Assembly (NCBI GenBank): GCA_930367205.1
Contig: OV884011.1
Span: forward strand, 113,451,139 to 113,515,138
Reading direction: 5' to 3'
Length of the DNA: 64,000 nucleotides
From: Acanthosoma haemorrhoidale
Taxonomy: Eukaryota > Arthropoda > Insecta > Hemiptera > Acanthosomatidae
A program made the position numbers and the translations under genes. The notes below the pieces were generated by a model. That model searched no databases, had not been told where the DNA came from, and saw only the letters and a list, made by a program, of their open reading frames with translations. Below, one piece after another: positions 49,301 to 60,115 of this stretch. Position 1 is the first letter of the stretch, and each line of letters starts with the position of its first letter.

Positions 49301-52300
49301 GATAAATAATTATAAACCCTAATATATGATTACATTTCTATGGATAAATCATTTTATAAGATTCTAATTACCAGTTTAATCCATCTTACATTAAGTAACT
49401 TGATTTTAAGAAAGAGAATAGGAATGTAATTTCTACGGAGGGTAAAGAGTAGAATGAAATGGGTTCTATATTTCGTACATGAGTGTTCTTGCACACAATT
49501 CGAAAAAGGCAGCTTTAATTTATTCGCAATCCACAACTTAAGGAGAGAAAAGAGCTCCCAAGTTCTCTCGTGAAAGCTTGGAAACGCTCCCTTTGCAAGA
49601 TTTATAGTAAAATCTAAAATGAAATAAAGTCAAGTACGATTTATCACAAATTAAAAGTTTTTTTAAGCGGCATTGACGTTGTAAACACAATTTAATAACA
49701 TTTTTTTTTTTTTATCATAGACATTATTTTTCACGGGGTTGCTTTCATTTCTACCACATCGGGACAGCAAATGTAACATGCATTGAAAGTCGAGTAGAGG
49801 AATCACAATGACCTGAACAGATGCAATAGTCAAAATATTAAGGCTTCCCAATTTTGAAATATCAAACCTAGATAACTAAGAAAATGAATTGTAAATTAAC
49901 TTAAGATTACCTTTACATCTAACACATGAAGTAGAAAAGATGCGCGTGGACATCTGTATATAACCATAGTCGGCAAGGGCTTTTAAACCAATGTTTTCCA
50001 TAAAATTTGACCGGTTAAACTTAAATTGAAAACTTCTGCGAAACTTTGAAGCGCCACTGGATCGACAATGCACCCCTTCTGCCTTCATACTAATCATAGA
50101 ATTCAATTTATATTTTTTGCCAGATTACAAATTTTTTTTGGCATGGACTCAATTAATTATGCACTGTGGAAGTATAGACTACACACGACCAGTATAAAGG
50201 ATACTTTCTTTGCTAATTATTTTTTATAGTAAAGAGTGAAATTATGAGTCACTCACGTGGAACAAAAGTTAGCAAATTATAAATCAATATAACTTTATAC
50301 AAGCAGTATGGCTTGGAAAACTTTTTTTTTTTTTTTAAGAGTGGACGTATAAGCAAAATAAAATTGGTAAAGAATTTACATATTTTTTTTTTACCAGTAG
50401 TGCTTTCCACCCATCTTAACTCTGGGCTTAATTTTCTAAAATGTTTGTTACTTACACAATTTTGCTTATAATACAAAATATATGACACACAGGCCGAAAA
50501 TGGTAGATTTTTAGACTCGCGATCATCAAAGTGTCAACAGTGATTTTGACACTTAAACAGACAATTTATTCTGATAATTTGGACTAGCTGTCAATGTTCA
50601 TGTACTTTAATGTTCTATCTGAGCGATCATCATTTCAAACGTAAAATTATATCCTACATCCCTGTCATTAAATGATTATTCAGTGCGAAGCCCATGATAA
50701 AGAAGATACGATGATGGAAAAAATAAATTTATATGCAAATTTAGACTGATAAAACATACGTGTTTATAATTACATCTGATACACTTTCGTCCTTACTGCA
50801 GATATCAGGCAAATGGTACCGATAAATCCTTATACAGGATTATCAGCGAATCCTCTGGCGCTTCTCTGAACATGACCCGATTCAGTCATGCAGACTGAAC
50901 ACATTTTTTACCTATTGGGTATCGCCTGCTCCCTACTTTGTCCTTCGAACTCCTCAGCAATCAGCTTTTGACGAGGGGGCCAAGTATCCCGCTGACATGC
51001 ACCTGCGCTTGAAGTAAGTCTTATGTTGACGACCGCCTTACCGGCATCTCATTTGCGGCAACGGGTCTAGAGTCGATAGCGGGTGGGTTTAAGCTGCGAA
51101 TATTAGCAACCCATCGTCCTCATCAGTTGTCAGGAATCTGTCTGATCGTTATCGTAAGCCTTCCCCTACAGATCCTCTTTTGCTGAATCGTGAACCAGGT
51201 CTTAAAATTTTGGGACTAGACTCCCCCCCCCCTTCCTGAGGTGAACCTCAAACGGGGTTTCCCCATAAGCCCGTGAAGCGATCTCATGGGGCTACGTCGC
51301 CTGTGGTGCGCGTATTCCGATGCAATGGGATTGTTGCACCGGTCAGCGCACCTTGCGTTATTCTGTTTTTGCCGTTTATTAATAAAAACCAAACACACAA
51401 AATATTAAATCCAAAAGAAACAAAAACTCTTACTTAATATCTACTATTTAGATTCCTTACTAGCTATATATATATAATATTTATTTTTTTCCCCTTCCTT
51501 ATAGCTAGTAATACTTAAAGTACAATTTTAGCTTATCTACTATTTACAATATCCTAAACCTAAAATCTTAATCTACGTGTACAAGGGGTGTGCATCCTCT
51601 TTAACTAAACTTATAGCTAACTAGATACTTCTAAGTCCTATCTTATATTCTATACATAGATATTTACAGCGACTCCACGCCGTCCGGTGATATAAGGTTG
51701 GCTTCGAGTGAGCCTTCCCAAAGGCACGGCTGCTTACCCCGCGCCACTCCCCTGGATATCATGAAGTCTACTAGGACTAGACTGGAATCCAACGCCTGAT
51801 CACTTCTTCTATTCCGTCCAAATGACTGAAATTGCGCTTACCAAGCGCATAGTACTCAGCCAAATGTCCGCTCGGTCGGCTGGCTCCAGCCACCTTTTCA
51901 GCCTTGCCCAATCGTACAGCTTTGTGAGCGATGATTCTTCTTCCGGCAGTTATTGACGATCTGGCGAACAGAATAGTGGGGGAAATGTATATGCATTTGC
52001 CGATAAAACAGACGTGATTATTCATACAGGTTTACAAGACGCATGTTTCTACGCAAGTCATCTAGGGTGGTATTAAAAAACAAAATACCAGAAATCGTCA
52101 TAGTTGTACTCACGTCATTAGCAAGATTAAAATATTAATAAAAAATAAATATCTGTTCTGATTTTTACTGGTTATTGTACGTTTAAAGGAAATTTCACAG
52201 TGAGAAATGTTAAAAAAAATTTGTGTTTTTTTTTTCAAATTTCAAATCAATTTATTTACACAACAAAAATAATCTTATGCTATCTATCTAGTCTAGATAC

Positions 52301-55300
52301 AAAATAATAATAAAAAATATTGTTTAGCAAACAAGTTATAATAACTATCCTGTTAACTAAAGTTGAAAATAAACCCTATAACTTTTGTTTAAATAATAAA
52401 TCTTTGTTTGAATAAAAGTTATAATTTGCCCTAGAAGTACAATAGATAATTATGATAAAAGATCTGATTTATACCATATTTACAAATTTACATTTACTAT
52501 TGTCTTTCATGCCGTATTTACAATATATATTCATAAAATTGGGAGGACATGGCCCAGCACCAGAACTACCATTAAATCTACAATCAAATCTTGTATTTCA
52601 TTAGTATTTTCAGAAATAACACGGGAAATTGAAACTCATTACGTGGGCTTTCTATTTGATCAAAATCTCAGATTAATAATTCTATTTTTATTAGTAACTA
52701 CACAAAGTCATTAAAATCAGGCTCAAAATTTTAACACAACCCTCTTATTTTACAAAGAGGTGATATTTTGCATGTTAAGTTCATTTAATATCCTGATGTA
52801 GCTAAATATTGAAAAGAAAATCAGCCCCATAACAGACTACAATCTATCATAATTAATTATTAGGTAAAAAAAAAAAGAAGTGAATATTGAATATATTTTT
52901 TGTTATATGTTCGAAATTCTATATTTTCCTTTACCACCAACTCTAATGTGTTTCGGGAAAAGATTAGTCATGAATAGCTTATAAAATGTGAGTTTAGAAT
53001 GCTAAAAAGTTAATGATACGGCCACGATTACTATTTCGCGTTATAAATGTTTACTGCTTACCGTTCTTGTTTTTTCATAATCATAATCATCATCACCATG
53101 TTTCGAAGGTTTTCGGTGTTTTGGGGGGCCTACCATTGTAATTTTAGTTCTACTTTTTAGGACGGCTACCGTTAAACAAACAGTGGGTTGAAAAACTGTT
53201 GCCTCGTAGATTATCAGTGAAGGTTTTACGGCATCACCTTGCAATATTATTGTTGTGGCCACCTCTTAATTACGAATAATGCAATGAATTACAAGTTTCC
53301 CTCTTCTCGGATCAGAAAAATCTATCTATGTTTCCATATTTGTTGTTAATAAAGGTTATGACGTCAGTGAGAGTGGGGGGAGAAGCTAGTGGGGGGAAAC
53401 AGCCGCAGGTGGGGACCCATCCCCACCACGGCTGGCCGCCTATATAAGAAGCGGGGTTAGACCGAATTAGGAGCTAAGGTGAGCCCCATCACCTAGTATT
53501 TATACATTGCATTATAATTTTAACGTCAACCTGATATTGTTATGTAACCCAACCTACATGCATTAGCGCATCGCAGTAAGAGGAGAAATTGTTAAATTGA
53601 ACTTTGTAATTGCATTGTAAATTGTTAAAAATGTTATAAATAAAGGGGTTTAGGAAGAAAGAGGGGAAAAAAAAACCAAAAAACGAATTAGGATAACGAA
53701 CGGGACCGTCACTTGGAACACTACTCTCTCCTCTCTCTCTGCACTGGCGCTTGCTGCTCTCCTGAAACCATGGTCTTCTCATTCAACTACCTCGGCATCT
53801 CTCTCTCCTAACCCCGCTATGTTTTAGTCCGGCATTCAGACCCCACACCTTCCTAGTGGGAATCTCTGCCTTCGTCTCGCTACAACTAGCACCTCCTTGG
53901 GAGAGACCTCTCCCTCACGGATGACGGTTGCCGTTGCCCTACAAACTTTACCCACGGCAATCCCGTCTGCTTCTCTCCGGTTCACACTCGCCTTTGGAAT
54001 CCGGACGGTTTTCACCTACACTTAGATACCGAATGTGAATTCGTAGTCGTTCCAAGACCACATAAACTACCTATAAACCTACCCTGTGCCTCTTCTCAGT
54101 GCATAGTGCTTTGTCGGGGCACAAACCGTCTAAGATCTTATGGAGTCAGATCAAAACGAATTAGACTGCCCACCGACTAGGCCGGCAGCCAGGGTGAAAG
54201 ACTACAGGTCCGCCCGCCTTATCTCTTTCTGGGCGCTAGAGGTTATAGTGACCCTAGCCCGCGGCGGGCGTCTCCACCCTACCTTAGGGACTCACATATC
54301 TGAGCTTGACAATTATTATACAAGATTTATTATTTTTTAAACAGTAAAACTAATAATACTACACGTCAGACCTATAAGATCTCAATATTTTTTTATTATT
54401 CTGGGTTTAATGTCCTTATTACGTGTTCGATCTGTATATCTGCATATCATATCGGCGGTCACTCATTTCTGTTTTACGGAGCTTCCAAGTCAATCAAAAA
54501 GTCACAAACCACTACACACAATTAGATAGACCATTTGTCCAAGACGATTAGATAGCACAGTTTTAATGCATAACGGTACAAAGGCAGGCCATGGCCAATA
54601 ACTTTGCATATAAAAGATCTAGTACACGACCACAGATCGATAAACCCATCCTTATTACATACGCACGGGATCTAAAGAGGAACGGAATAAATATGTTGGA
54701 GTAAAGCGAACCGTTTGGTAATACTAATCAGTTAGTAATTAACAATAGTACAGCCAAACAGTGTTTTCTCTACCAGTTTATGGTCAATAAAACAATAATT
54801 GTAACATAAAAAGTAGGGGGCGAACGTCACTCTACGATAGCGACGGTTGTAAAAATGAATCAATCTGTCTGAAATACGGGATATTCCTCCAGATATAGAT
54901 TAGGTTTTAGTTCATGATAAAAATTCATGAACTTCTAAGATTTTCCAAGTCCCGATTAAGGTGCTATTATTAATATTTAAAGTTACCATTTTCTCTCTAT
55001 GGTCAAGGAGAGATTAAAAACTGAACGGAAATTTTTTTTAAAGAATTAAAAAACAATGGAAATCTCAAATTTAAGGCGGTTTTTGTTGTTGGTTTCTTTA
55101 CTGATAAGATTTTAATACGGTAGTCCAGTGACCGAGAAACTTCTCGGCATGTTTTTATTTCAATTTTTCCGTCCTTGATTTCGTTAATATATATTTTTAA
55201 AAAAATACAATTTAGCTCGGTTCACATTAAAAAAAAAAGAAGTCTTAAATAATAAAAAAAAAAGAAATAGGCGAGGTAGCTGATCTATTTGTTTGTTATT

Positions 55301-57268
55301 ATTTTTTTAGCACATTTATTTCATTTTTTGTACACTTAAATTTGATTTTTGCTTGGCTTATAATTATTACATTTTTCCAATTTTAAATTAAAAAAAATTT
55401 ACAAACAGTGAATTTGGCTGTGCGTCGAACGTTTGACATGAGAAAATCATCCAGTGATGAATCCATACGCAGAATTAAAATTAATGGTATATACTTTGAA
55501 GTAATATGTCCCTATTCCAGTTTTCAAAATCATCAGCTCATTTTCAATGTAAAATAAATAATTGAAACAAAAAGCCAGGTGAGGCAGATGTCACAGGTAA
55601 AATCGGTTTGATTACAGTAATAACACTAAACGAGGTGACTTAGGTTAAGGACTTTTTTTGAATCCATAATTATTAATATTAAACAAAATTTTAAATTAAT
55701 TTAAGATAACCACTGTATTTTGAAAGAGATATTCATAGGTGTATCATTTAAGATGTATTGATCTCTTCTGAATAAAGTCACCCACCCACCCCACTTGACG
55801 GAAATAAAAAAAATACTTTGATAATTTGTTAACAATGAAGTTGTTGGAGGTTAAGAACATTACGGTTCTGGGTTCAAATCCTCAGATGCAAAGTGAATTT
55901 ATTCCAAACAGAAAGTTTGATTGAATTGATTTACCTGCGTTGACTGAGGAGGGGTGGGGGATTGCTTACGTAAATAAATAGCATTACAGAGGGCAAGCAA
56001 ACTCAATATTTCAAACTGGAACATTAAAACTGATTTGGCAAAAACATTAAGCAAGGCCGATGACAGTAAAAAAAGTATTTGGTTTTATGGTGACATTTTT
56101 TTATTTGGCTCAATTGTTTGTGCTTACGAAACATCTGAAAATGATGCATATATGTATTAGTTTTTCATTCAAGAACAACATTTCTATTTAAAACAGATAT
56201 GGATCAGTTATACTAATCAATTTATTCAGATTAAGTATACATTTCAATATTTACCATATTGAATCGATGTGAAAGTTATACGTTCCAATTCATCGATACA
56301 TTATAATAAAACAAAATGTCATAGTTGTTTTAATAACACAGTTACATTAACATGTATAAAATTATTTAACAAATAATCAATATCTCAATTGGAAAATGCC
56401 TTTAGTCTTTCTGTGTCAGATCCTATAACTGCCACATATATGGAAACCCCATTTGATGTGATTACAAGAACAATATTCCTATCAGCAAAATGTGTGAGTA
56501 ACTGTAATTTATTTTAACAGATTAAAAATCATTAAGATCATGTTCACAGCCACAGCATAATTGCGTGATGCATTAAACTTCACTTTAATTTAAGACAAAT
56601 TCATGTCATGCCTGCAAAGAAAACCAAGGGGGCAGAGCCAACTAGTCACGTAGTAACGATGAAGAAATTTTATTAATAAGTACAACTTCGGTCATTTTTT
56701 TAGCTCATAATTTTAATTTTTAACGCCTATTAAAAAAAAAATTTTTAATTCCAATAAAATTCAAACTTTTTTTTAAAAGTTGGATACATTTTAAAAATAA
56801 TGATACCAAATACGTAGAATGTGAAACAAACCCGGTATAAATGCATTTCATAAAAACGTAGCACACTTCTGCTTATATATACACTTACATATATGTGTGT
56901 GCGTTGTACAAAATAACTGCTTAACCAAATATTTATGTCATCATCACTCTTAATATCAAAGGCAATATTATTGATCACTGTCGCTTATCTGATTTCAATA
57001 ATTATATGGGAGTATCAATTAGCACTACTGTTTACCCACAAACTTAGTCTACCTGACAGCGGTGTGGACGAGGCACAATACGAACGGGTTGTGTGGCATT
57101 CGAGCATTAGGTGATACCATTTTCCATCTCTGATTTATTGGACACAATACAGCCGCTTCAAGACTCGTCAAGTAGAAAAATAAAAACAAAATAATAAACA
57201 ACCAAGCTGTTGGACTACTCACCAGACAGCCATGGTTGCCACAAGCGAAGCTCAGCGGCTTGCACCAT
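40215..57268 (-). CDS. Tgi: VGLL4/Tgi homologue: Tondu-domain TEAD co-repressor, 7 inferred exons
   Basis: Two Tondu motifs, VCDPMIDEHFRRSLG and VDDHFAKALG, are nearly identical to those of vertebrate VGLL4 and define the Tgi/VGLL4 family. These proteins bind Scalloped/TEAD and displace Yorkie/YAP in the nucleus. The last four exons (44515 down to 40215) are well supported. Upstream I infer three more exons whose phases fit: 57268-57223, 53129-53062 and 49953-49911, giving about 211 residues. Their product reads GPPKHRKPSKHGDDDYDY then MSTRIFSTSCVRCK, which parallels the PSKRK, acidic and MSRIF stretch of human VGLL4. The 53.1-kb exon could instead be a first exon starting MVGPPKHRK (about 198 residues). 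Same strand as NUAK, about 6-10 kb upstream of it. Confidence 0.85.
40780..41340 (-). pseudogene. Decayed copy of a repetitive arthropod ORF family
   Basis: Minus-strand frames include INLPKEASELLGSSLQNK, EKKGQLPFFSQEGNLVFCHE and MPGDWCLFIDNSKRSLK. I recall this 'LPKE..ELLGSRL ... FIDSSKRSLKxVLLHNGN' layout from many near-identical uncharacterised ORFs in hemipteroid and other arthropod genomes, which behave like part of a mobile element. Broken by stops; in the last Tgi intron. From memory, not from a search. Confidence 0.5.
41341..42707. other. Last Tgi intron, right part
   Basis: May include further decayed sequence of the 40.8-41.3 kb repeat. The plus ORF at 42149-42424 has no recognisable motif. 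Confidence 0.35.
42708..42845 (-). CDS. Tgi: Tgi exon with Tondu domain 1
   Basis: Acceptor GCACAG|TTACA, donor TTCTG|GTAATT. Encodes CGGVCDPMIDEHFRRSLGKD followed by an acidic Ser-rich stretch. HFRRSLG is the first TEAD-binding helix of the family. Confidence 0.95.
42846..44409. other. Tgi introns around exon 43764-43888
   Basis: Contains a run of 15 G (44018-44032), a (CAT)n tract near 44315 and a somewhat GC-richer unassigned stretch at 43020-43330. Confidence 0.4.
43764..43888 (-). CDS. Tgi: Tgi exon before the first Tondu motif
   Basis: Acceptor TTGTAG|TAGGG, donor AACAG|GTAATT. Encodes REPIDLSTRKLRGSPPSYSQ, then RTTVITTNSTNRT. The RTTVIT phrase parallels RPSVIT before the first Tondu motif of VGLL4. 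Confidence 0.82.
44410..44515 (-). CDS. Tgi: Tgi exon (basic segment)
   Basis: Acceptor TTTCAG|ATGAA, donor TCGG|GTAAG. The frame fixed by the downstream Tondu exons reads EARLSKCREEAGGKWRRQRL then DPPDYATHFPRIG. Another frame beginning ATG is also open here, but it hits a stop in the next exon. Confidence 0.75.
44516..49910. other. Tgi intron
   Basis: AT-rich intron with an (AT)n tract near 45950, the RT fragment at 46190-46610 and long poly-A/T. The 47160-47480 part is slightly GC-richer and contains CCAAT and GACGT elements but no clear exon. Confidence 0.4.
46190..46610 (+). mobile_element. Non-LTR reverse transcriptase fragment
   Basis: Near 46500 the plus strand reads DVPQGTTLRPLLYLML, the RT block preceding the catalytic YADD region (usual form GVPQGSVLGPLLY). 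The preceding sequence is consistent with the 'SYLxxR..VR' block but is very degraded. In a Tgi intron. Confidence 0.5.
49911..49953 (-). CDS. Tgi: Candidate Tgi microexon
   Basis: 43 bp between TATACAG|ATGTC and AAAG|GTAATC; encodes MSTRIFSTSCVRCK plus one base. Its length (1 modulo 3) is exactly what converts the phase 0 end of the 53.1-kb exon into the phase 1 start needed at 44515. It resembles the KMSRIF of VGLL4. Confidence 0.45.
50800..52030. other. GC-richer island, unrecognised repeat or element
   Basis: Base composition rises clearly above the surroundings at 50800-51370 and again at 51660-51990. A 51-bp C/T-rich joint with a run of ten C lies near 51223. A minus ORF (51777-52025) includes SGHLAEYYALGKRNFSHLDG, which I cannot assign. 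Neither flank shows an obvious terminal repeat. Most likely an old transposable element. Confidence 0.35.
53062..53136 (-). CDS. Tgi: Candidate Tgi 5' exon (acidic/basic segment)
   Basis: Donor AACG|GTAAGC at 53062. In frame: MVGPPKHRKPSKHGDDDYDY then EKTRT. Used internally it would begin at 53129 after GTAG (weak polypyrimidine tract). As a first exon, ATG 53136 has A at -3 and G at +4, and the frame stays open further up to 53262. The PxKxRK then GD-acidic pattern resembles the VGLL4 N-terminal half. Confidence 0.45.
53341..53800 (+). promoter_or_regulatory. Strong promoter-like block (CRE, hairpin, TATA box, then AATAAA): possible LTR
   Basis: In order on plus: TGACGTCA (53359-53366), a perfect 8-bp-arm hairpin GGTGGGGA-CCCA-TCCCCACC (53408-53427), TATATAAG (53441-53448) and AATAAA (53639-53644). 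The roughly 200-bp spacing from TATA to polyA signal suits an LTR. No second LTR or RT was found, so a solo LTR or a host promoter (also serving the Tgi exon on the other strand) are both possible. Confidence 0.35.
53801..54345. other. GC-richer stretch after the promoter-like block, no coding recognised
   Basis: C/T-rich and GC-richer than the surroundings, ending sharply near 54320 where poly-AT resumes. The short plus ORF at 54140-54340 has no recognisable motif. The block CTAACCCCGCT near 53808 is the exact inverse of AGCGGGGTTAG near 53450. Confidence 0.3.
54346..57204. other. 5' Tgi intron region
   Basis: AT-rich with poly-A tracts and one SINE-like fragment (55840-55905). Nothing else recognised. 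Confidence 0.4.
55840..55905 (+). repeat. Possible tRNA-like SINE fragment
   Basis: Contains TTGGAGGTTAAGAACATTA followed by TCTGGGTTCAAATCCTCAG, an A-box-like then a clear B-box sequence with correct order and spacing. Poor folding elsewhere argues against a functional tRNA. Confidence 0.35.
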
Positions 57269-57350
57269 CTTCCAGACTGTTCATTCAGAACACGGCACGG
57301 AACTCCCCCCTCCCACTCCGGTCCACTCAGGCGCCCGCCTCCCCAGCCTG
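57205..57350 (-). promoter_or_regulatory. GC/CpG-rich patch at the inferred Tgi 5' exon
   Basis: A sharp local rise in GC with several CpGs in an otherwise AT-rich region, containing the candidate Tgi first exon and its consensus donor. Pyrimidine-rich DNA follows to 57400. No TATA box is seen on minus; consistent with a CpG-type insect promoter. Confidence 0.4.
57223..57268 (-). CDS. Tgi: Candidate Tgi first coding exon
   Basis: In a GC-rich patch the minus strand has ATG in good context (AAGATGG) followed by 15 codons, MVQAAELRLWQPWLS, and a consensus donor CTG|GTGAGT leaving phase 1. The phase matches both the 53.1-kb exon and the 44.5-kb exon, so either splice keeps the Tondu frame. I do not recognise the peptide itself. 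Confidence 0.45.
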
Positions 57351-58795
57351 TTTTTTTTCTTTTTCTTTTGCTTTTTTATTTTTTTTTCTTACAACAGCTT
57401 CCGCTCCATTCAGAAAAAAACTTCGGAGGAGTTCCAACCTGTAATCCACCACCCGGGACCAAGTCCTCATTCTATTGCCAACAGACAGCGAACTTCTATT
57501 AGGGATCATATCTTTATTATTTCTGGGAAAAAGCCATAAACAATATTTGCTGAAATCGTTAAGTATATCTATTGCAGGAAATTTAAATGTAGTTAGGCTA
57601 AATGCATTATTAATTGGACTGTACTTATGAAATTTGTGTGTTATATATAAAATAAAATAAATAATATATAAGTGGATGATCACTATCGCAAGGTGGTCTG
57701 GGTCTGGGCCGTGTGAGTTCATTAAATATCTTAGATGATCGTGAAAAAAAACTCTGTATTTTTGATTAAAAATACTTCATTTTATTTATCACACCGAGAA
57801 AAAAAAGAAAAATGTTAATATCTAATATATTGCAAAAATAAAAAATAAATATTAAAATCTATTTGGACACCATTAAACATGTCATTCTGTCGTTTCCTCC
57901 CAAATGCTCATTTTAAAAATATTTTTTAATTTCTTTTTAAGGTATTCATGGAGAGAACAGTAGAACTATACATCTAAAATAGCTTCTGGGATTGAGAAAC
58001 ACTCAAAAGGATTGGCCCGCTCCAGTGTTTTAAGTACAGATTCTTGCTCCAGGCTAGGCAATTATCACCATTCGGGTTATTCAAGTGTTGAAAATGTCAC
58101 TCATTGGATCCATCTTTGATAGTATCTTACCCGGGAGAGCGCCTGGGGAGCCCAGAGGATGTTAAAGATATTCGTACAACTTTTGTACCCAAAATAGTTT
58201 CAGAAGAGCAGTTAGGACAAGTTCGTTAGGAAGTTATTTAGGGCCACCGGATGAAGAGGTTCAAAGATTTAAAAAATGCATGTACCCGCCAGATAGGATT
58301 CGACTCCAACTCCTTTTTCTGTTAGATGTGAATTGTTTAGGAGTCTCTTTAAACGCCTTTTTTTTTATCTTGATCATAAAACTGAAGATTGCCCTTCTTT
58401 TTTACCGATAACTATAACCGGGTTACGATTAAAATAAAAAATGACTCCAAAGCACTAACCTTCTAAAGACTTAATCGTCAACAACGCCGGCATCCTTGGT
58501 AGCCAATTTCCAAAAATTTATCGTTCAACAACTTATAAGATACAAAAAACAAGCCATGTTGCTACGAATTGGCTAATTTCCATTATATAAGTTACCCATT
58601 ACGTAATATTTTAAAACAAAACTGAATTAATAATGTAAATCATTTAAATATAGACTATTTTTAAAGTATTAAAACTAATTAGATTGTTAAAGAGGTTGTT
58701 TTCAGGTTGTTTGCTTATGTTCAATGGAAATCTCCTAAGATTTTGCCGATGACTTTCGTTGTTGAGTTAGTTGTCCTTCATAAGTAAAAAAAAGT
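57351..58795. other. Intergenic, upstream of Tgi
   Basis: Poly-T/C tract to 57400, then mixed DNA. 58000-58330 is GC-richer and may be an old repeat; a B-box-like GGAGTCGAATCC on minus near 58300 stands alone. No gene seen. Confidence 0.4.
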
Positions 58796-60115
58796 TATAA
58801 TTTAGAAATCTATAACGAAGTAAAAAAAAATAAAATAAGAGGGCATTTAATTTGATTGATATTTAATGAAATCTAAAAAGGATTATTCATCCTCAATTAG
58901 CTTAATTCCTTAAATATTCAGTACAACCGATGCTAAGTATATTAACCTCGGCAGATCATATCGAGCCGCGTACAATATATTTACTCCCAAGTCGTACTAC
59001 TGTTGCCTGCAAGATTTCAAGTTAAAACAAGTACAGCCATTTTGTAACTTTAAAGTAGAATTTAATCACAATTAAACCTATTTCTAAAATGATCTCTCTG
59101 CTAGAACTCTTTCGGCAATCGGCTAATCCATCCTCCACGGAATTCCAATATAATAGTCTGAACTAATTTCTCATAATGCGTGAGTACTATTTTTAAATCG
59201 TCTAATAAGCTACGAATAAAGTTCCCAACCAGGGTACTCAATAACTTATAAGACCGGTGTATGAACGTCTTCATAAATAAATAGAGGCTATATTATTGGA
59301 CTTCCAATGAGGATGGTAATGTGATTACAGAATACTTAGAGCTCCCAGCTGGATTACACAAAGGCGTTTCTAAACAATACTTCGAGCATTATAATATTAA
59401 AAGTAACTAACCATTTCTAAATGAGACAAAATTTAGTTCATATAAATTTAAGGTAAATGAAATCGGGACTTATTCCGCGTGAACGTGCAATATGCCCCAG
59501 TGAACCGGAGGTAAAAAGACACAGGAGAGAGACAAGGAGGTAAGCAATAATATAACTTGAACGGATCCGCAATATTTTCCAAAGTTTACTTACAATAGAT
59601 ACGTACGACTGGTGAATACCACTTTTTTTTTTCAATTTTCTCTTAGTATCTAGTAAAATATAAGGTCTGATGGACAAGCAGAATCAATGCTCGACTGACA
59701 TTGTATAAGTGACCTACCCACAGAGTCATTGGCCAAGGCGAGGTAACTAGACCTTCGTTCCTATTAATAATAAAGTATAGTAAGCTAAGAGGTCGGGAAT
59801 GTATGAGGTAACAATCGACTTCCTCACGAGCCTGCTAGTGAGTGGTCATACTAACCAAAGAATTTTTCCAGCAGGGTCACATAACGATAGATTAGGACTT
59901 ATGAGTAAATATACTTAGACTTAACTTGGGGGAGTTAATACATTCTACGCGGCTCGATATGATCTACAGAGGTTATTATACTTAGCATCGGTCATACCGA
60001 AAAATAATTAAGGAGTTAACCTATTTAAGGTAGAATAATTCTTTTCAGATTTCATTAAAGATCAGGCAAATTAAATACCCTCTAATTTGTTTATTTCGTT
60101 ATAGATTTCTTCATT
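58796..60115. mobile_element. Foldback-type element with ~190-bp terminal inverted arms
   Basis: The left arm (58796-58990) and the right arm (59927-60115) are inverted copies. The inner 60 bp differ at about 6 places by eye and share ATCATATCGAGCCGCGTA and GATGCTAAGTATA; the outer part shares ATCTATAACGAA, GAGGG, ATTTAATTTG and TTTAATGAAATCT. The roughly 940-bp interior has no sizeable ORF. The target-site duplication was not resolved. Confidence 0.75.

Noticed and set aside
50800..54340. Bacterial transfer or contamination suggested by GC-rich blocks
   Set aside because: No bacterial-type ORFs, ribosome sites or operon structure; short blocks embedded in insect-like intron DNA fit transposable elements better.
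57210..57539. Overlapping plus-strand ORFs of up to 109 residues
   Set aside because: All three plus frames are open because of local GC-rich and then poly-T/C sequence; the minus strand has a consensus donor and fits the Tgi exon.
57327..57722. 131-residue minus ORF
   Set aside because: Ends in Lys-rich translation of a T/C tract; no motif, no splice support.
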